NCBI GenBank assembly: GCA_910589135.1
Contig: CAJUSL010000074.1
Location: 1 to 6,543 of the forward strand
Source of the DNA: an uncultured Eggerthellaceae bacterium
GTDB lineage: Bacteria > Actinomycetota > Coriobacteriia > Coriobacteriales > Eggerthellaceae
Direction of reading: 5' to 3'
Length of the DNA: 6,543 nucleotides
Every line of letters begins with the position of its first letter. Positions within the stretch are counted from its first letter, which is position 1. Positions 4,890 to 6,543 of the stretch are shown here, one piece after another. Both the position numbers and the translations under genes were made by a program. The notes under the pieces are model-generated. The model did not search any database. It was not told the origin of the DNA and worked only from the letters and a program-made list of their open reading frames with translations.

Positions 4890-5813
4890 TTACACCTCGG
4901 TGAGCCAGTCGGCGTACTCGGGGTCGTGTCCGTAGCACACCTCGAAGAACTTGTCCTGCAGGCGCTTCGTGATGGGGCCCGGCTTGCCGATCGGGCGGTC
5001 GTCGACTTCGCCGATGGGCGTGAGCTCGGCCGCAGAGCCCGTCATGAACACCTCGTCGGCAACGTACAGGTCGCTGCGCGTCAGGCTCTCCTCCAGCACG
5101 GGGATGTCCATGTCGTCGGCAAGCGCGATGACGCTGTCGCGCGTGATGCCCTCGAGCACCCCGTCGGACAGCGGCGGCGTGGACAGCACCTCGTCGCGCA
5201 CGACGAACAGGTTCTCGCCCGTGCCCTCGCACACCAGGCCCGCCTCGTTGAGCATGATGGCCTCGCCGTAGCCGTGCGCCTTGGCCTCCAGCTTCGCCAT
5301 CAGCGAGTTGAAGTAGGCGGCGGTGGCCTTCACGGCAGGCGGAATGGCGTTGATGGAGCGCTGGCGCCACGACGAGATGCCCACCTTGATGCCGTTCTCC
5401 AGCGCGTCGGGGCCCAGGTAGGCGTCCCACGGCCAGCATGCGATGACCACGTCGGTGGGAGCGCCCGTGGGGTCGACCCCCATGACGCCGTAGCCACGAT
5501 AGACCAGCGGGCGGATGTAGCACGAAGGAAGCTTGTTGGCGCGGATGACGTCAAGCGTCGCCTGGCAAAGCTCCTCGACGGAGTACGGCATCTCGATGGC
5601 CGCGATCTTGGCCGAGCGGTGCAGGCGCAGCATGTGGTCTTCCAGGCGGAAGACGAAGCTCTTGTCGGAGTCGGGATCCTTGTAGCAGCGAATGCCCTCG
5701 AACACGCCCGAACCGTAGTGCAGCGAGTGCGAAAGCACGTGCGTCTGGGCGTCGGCCCAAGGCACGAGTTCGCCGTTTTTCCATATGAAATCGACTTCGG
5801 TTATGTCTGCCAT
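4890..5813 (-). CDS. ilvE: Branched-chain amino acid aminotransferase
   Basis: A 307-residue PLP-dependent class IV aminotransferase that interconverts leucine, isoleucine and valine with their 2-oxoacids using glutamate/2-oxoglutarate. Visible signatures are HYGSGVFEGIR (32-42), the PLP-binding Lys162 in AVKATAAYFNS, GYGEAIMLNEAGLVCEGTGENLF (181-203, with Glu196 expected to bind the PLP ring nitrogen), and DEVFMTGSAAELTP (253-266). Full length of about 307 matches the E. coli IlvE type, and HYGSGVFEG argues for IlvE over D-amino-acid transaminase or aminodeoxychorismate lyase. AGGGGA at 5821-5826 is seven bases before the ATG. It is the first gene of the ilvE-cimA-yerC run and has its own likely promoter at 5883-5888. 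Paired with cimA, it points to isoleucine synthesis, although reversible transamination could also feed amino acid fermentation. Confidence 0.95.
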   Translation of the reverse strand: MADITEVDFIWKNGELVPWADAQTHVLSHSLHYGSGVFEGIRCYKDPDSDKSFVFRLEDHMLRLHRSAKIAAIEMPYSVEELCQATLDVIRANKLPSCYIRPLVYRGYGVMGVDPTGAPTDVVIACWPWDAYLGPDALENGIKVGISSWRQRSINAIPPAVKATAAYFNSLMAKLEAKAHGYGEAIMLNEAGLVCEGTGENLFVVRDEVLSTPPLSDGVLEGITRDSVIALADDMDIPVLEESLTRSDLYVADEVFMTGSAAELTPIGEVDDRPIGKPGPITKRLQDKFFEVCYGHDPEYADWLTEV

Positions 5814-5820
5814 CGATACA

Positions 5821-5826
5821 TCCCCT
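5821..5826 (-). promoter_or_regulatory. Ribosome binding site of ilvE
   Basis: On the minus strand AGGGGA lies seven bases before the ATG at 5813 and supports that start. Confidence 0.6.
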
Positions 5827-5882
5827 TACGGAATCGGCGCGTCGGGCACTCTGCCGCGAACGCGCAAGCCATGATTGTCTCC

Positions 5883-5888
5883 ATTATA
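5883..5888 (-). promoter_or_regulatory. -10 box of the ilvE-cimA-yerC promoter
   Basis: A perfect TATAAT on the minus strand, inside an AT island (ATATATAAT), lies 70 bases upstream of the ilvE start and predicts a leader of about 60 nt. No good -35 is present at the usual spacing, where the sequence is TCCCCG. The 98-bp spacer after the activase gene shows no intrinsic terminator, so read-through from the activase remains possible. Confidence 0.5.
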
Positions 5889-5911
5889 TATTCGCTGGCG
5901 GAAAGCGGGGA

Positions 5912-6543
5912 CTACGCCGTCGCGGCAGGTCGGCGCCGCCTGGCGGCCGGGCGCATCTCGCCGCGCTCGCACTTGTTGCCCCACGCGTCGATCAGCTCGC
6001 CGTCGCGATGCACGCAGATGACCTCGCAGTGGTTGGCGCACTTTCCGCATTCCACCTCGCGCGTGACGAACTCGAACTCGAGCACCGCGTCCATGTCCAG
6101 CGCGCCGCTCGCGAACGGGCCGACCGACGCCGCCTGCGGCCCCGCGTCGGCAGCGAGAAGCGCCGCCCCGTACGCGCCCATCAGATGGCCGTCCTCGTCG
6201 ACCAGCACGTCCATGCCCAGCAGCTTCCGAAACGCGTCGACCACGCCGCTGTTCTTCGACACGCCGCCCTGGAACACCACGGGCGCGACGATCTTCTTCC
6301 CCTTGCCCACGTTGTTGACGTAGTTGGACGCCACGGCATGGCACAGCCCCGCGATGATGTCCTCGCGCGGGTAGCCCACCTGGATCTTGTGCACCAGGTC
6401 CGACTCCGCGAACACGGTGCAGCGCGCCGCGATGTTGGCGGGCTTCTTGGACGTGAGCGCGATCTCGCCGAACTCCTCCACCTCCACGCCCAGCCGGTGC
6501 GCCTGGCTGGACAGGAACGCGCCCGTTCCGGCCGCGCACAACG
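5912..6543 (-). CDS. Acyl-CoA dehydratase activase, BadF/BcrA/HgdC type (partial, N-terminus off right edge)
   Basis: The C-terminal 210 codons or so of an ASKHA-fold ATPase that uses ATP and a [4Fe-4S] cluster to fire low-potential electrons into a 2-hydroxyacyl-CoA dehydratase or related enzyme. Residues are counted from the TTG at 6541, which is an internal codon. CAAGTGAF starts at residue 2 and CTVFAESD at 41. Cys2 and Cys41 are 39 apart, matching the two cluster ligands of the Acidaminococcus activator. Further motifs are GLCHAVASNYVNNVGKGKKI (65-84) and FQGGVSKNSGVVDAF (90-104), then GAYGAALLA (122-130). After the normal fold comes a Cys-rich tail with CGKCANHCEVIC (165-176) and NKCERGE (189-195), ending in an Arg/Ala-rich basic stretch. 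Such tails occur in a branch of long or fused activases, so the whole protein may be larger. The dehydratase partner is not in the window. Confidence 0.88.
   Translation of the reverse strand, partial: LCAAGTGAFLSSQAHRLGVEVEEFGEIALTSKKPANIAARCTVFAESDLVHKIQVGYPREDIIAGLCHAVASNYVNNVGKGKKIVAPVVFQGGVSKNSGVVDAFRKLLGMDVLVDEDGHLMGAYGAALLAADAGPQAASVGPFASGALDMDAVLEFEFVTREVECGKCANHCEVICVHRDGELIDAWGNKCERGEMRPAARRRRPAATA

Noticed and set aside
3715..5523. 602-codon minus-strand frame overlapping cimA and ilvE
   Set aside because: It is out of frame with both genes and very Arg/Gly-rich. The true frames carry all expected motifs, so this is neither a fusion nor a frameshift.
5802..5872. Short upstream frame (23 codons, ATG at 5872) in the ilvE leader, preceded by GGAGA
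   Set aside because: It overlaps the ilvE start but has no run of Ile, Val or Leu codons as expected of an attenuation leader peptide, and no terminator/antiterminator pair follows. It could still be translated.
3369..6323. Long plus-strand frames antisense to cimA, ilvE and the activase (3369-4817 and 4926-6323)
   Set aside because: Composition follows the opposite-strand codons, no family features, and each covers genes with complete catalytic motifs.
6539..6541. TTG at 6541 as the start of the activase
   Set aside because: It directly precedes CAAGTG, which lies in the interior of this family (the cluster cysteine), so the N-terminal ATPase half must lie beyond the window.

Overview
This high-GC window (coding sequence ends mostly in G or C) looks like chromosome from an anaerobic actinobacterium. 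My best guess is the Coriobacteriia/Eggerthellaceae. The guess rests on gene content: rubrerythrin, a 2-hydroxyacyl-CoA-dehydratase-type activase, an M18 aminopeptidase, a citramalate synthase and a YerC-type TrpR-like protein in a GC-rich genome. It is an inference, not a database result.

Layout, left to right. (1) 1-886, minus: M18 metallo-aminopeptidase, with its C-terminus off the left edge. (2) 887-1055: divergent promoter region with a 7-bp GC-rich inverted repeat. (3) 1056-1670, plus: rubrerythrin, the only plus-strand gene, followed by a clear intrinsic terminator. (4) 1671-1822: spacer between convergent genes, holding two copies of a 24-bp direct repeat that resembles a dispersed REP-type element. 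(5) 1823-2554, minus: Nudix hydrolase of the ADP-ribose pyrophosphatase type, whose N-terminus is six Met-Thr-Asn repeats encoded by a perfect 9-bp tandem repeat. (6) 2555-2919: 365 bp without a supported gene but with a dense run of stem-loops, one segment of which has two mutually exclusive partners. (7) 2920-5813, minus: ilvE, then cimA, then a yerC-like gene, with cimA and yerC overlapping by 4 nt. (8) 5814-5911: spacer with a TATAAT -10 box facing ilvE. (9) 5912-6543, minus: C-terminal part of a BadF/BcrA/HgdC-type activase with a Cys-rich tail, N-terminus off the right edge.

The coherent unit is ilvE-cimA-yerC. CimA makes (R)-citramalate from pyruvate and acetyl-CoA, the first step of the threonine-independent route to isoleucine. 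IlvE does the last transamination of branched-chain amino acid synthesis. The YerC-like protein, translationally coupled to cimA, is a plausible but unproven regulator. Rubrerythrin implies peroxide defence in an anaerobe, and the activase implies radical dehydration of 2-hydroxyacyl-CoA or a related ATP-driven low-potential electron transfer.

I found no phage, IS, CRISPR, tRNA or rRNA feature and no obvious new multi-gene system. The items most worth a second look are the candidate structured RNA upstream of the Nudix gene, the in-frame MTN repeat at its start codon, and the REP-like repeats.
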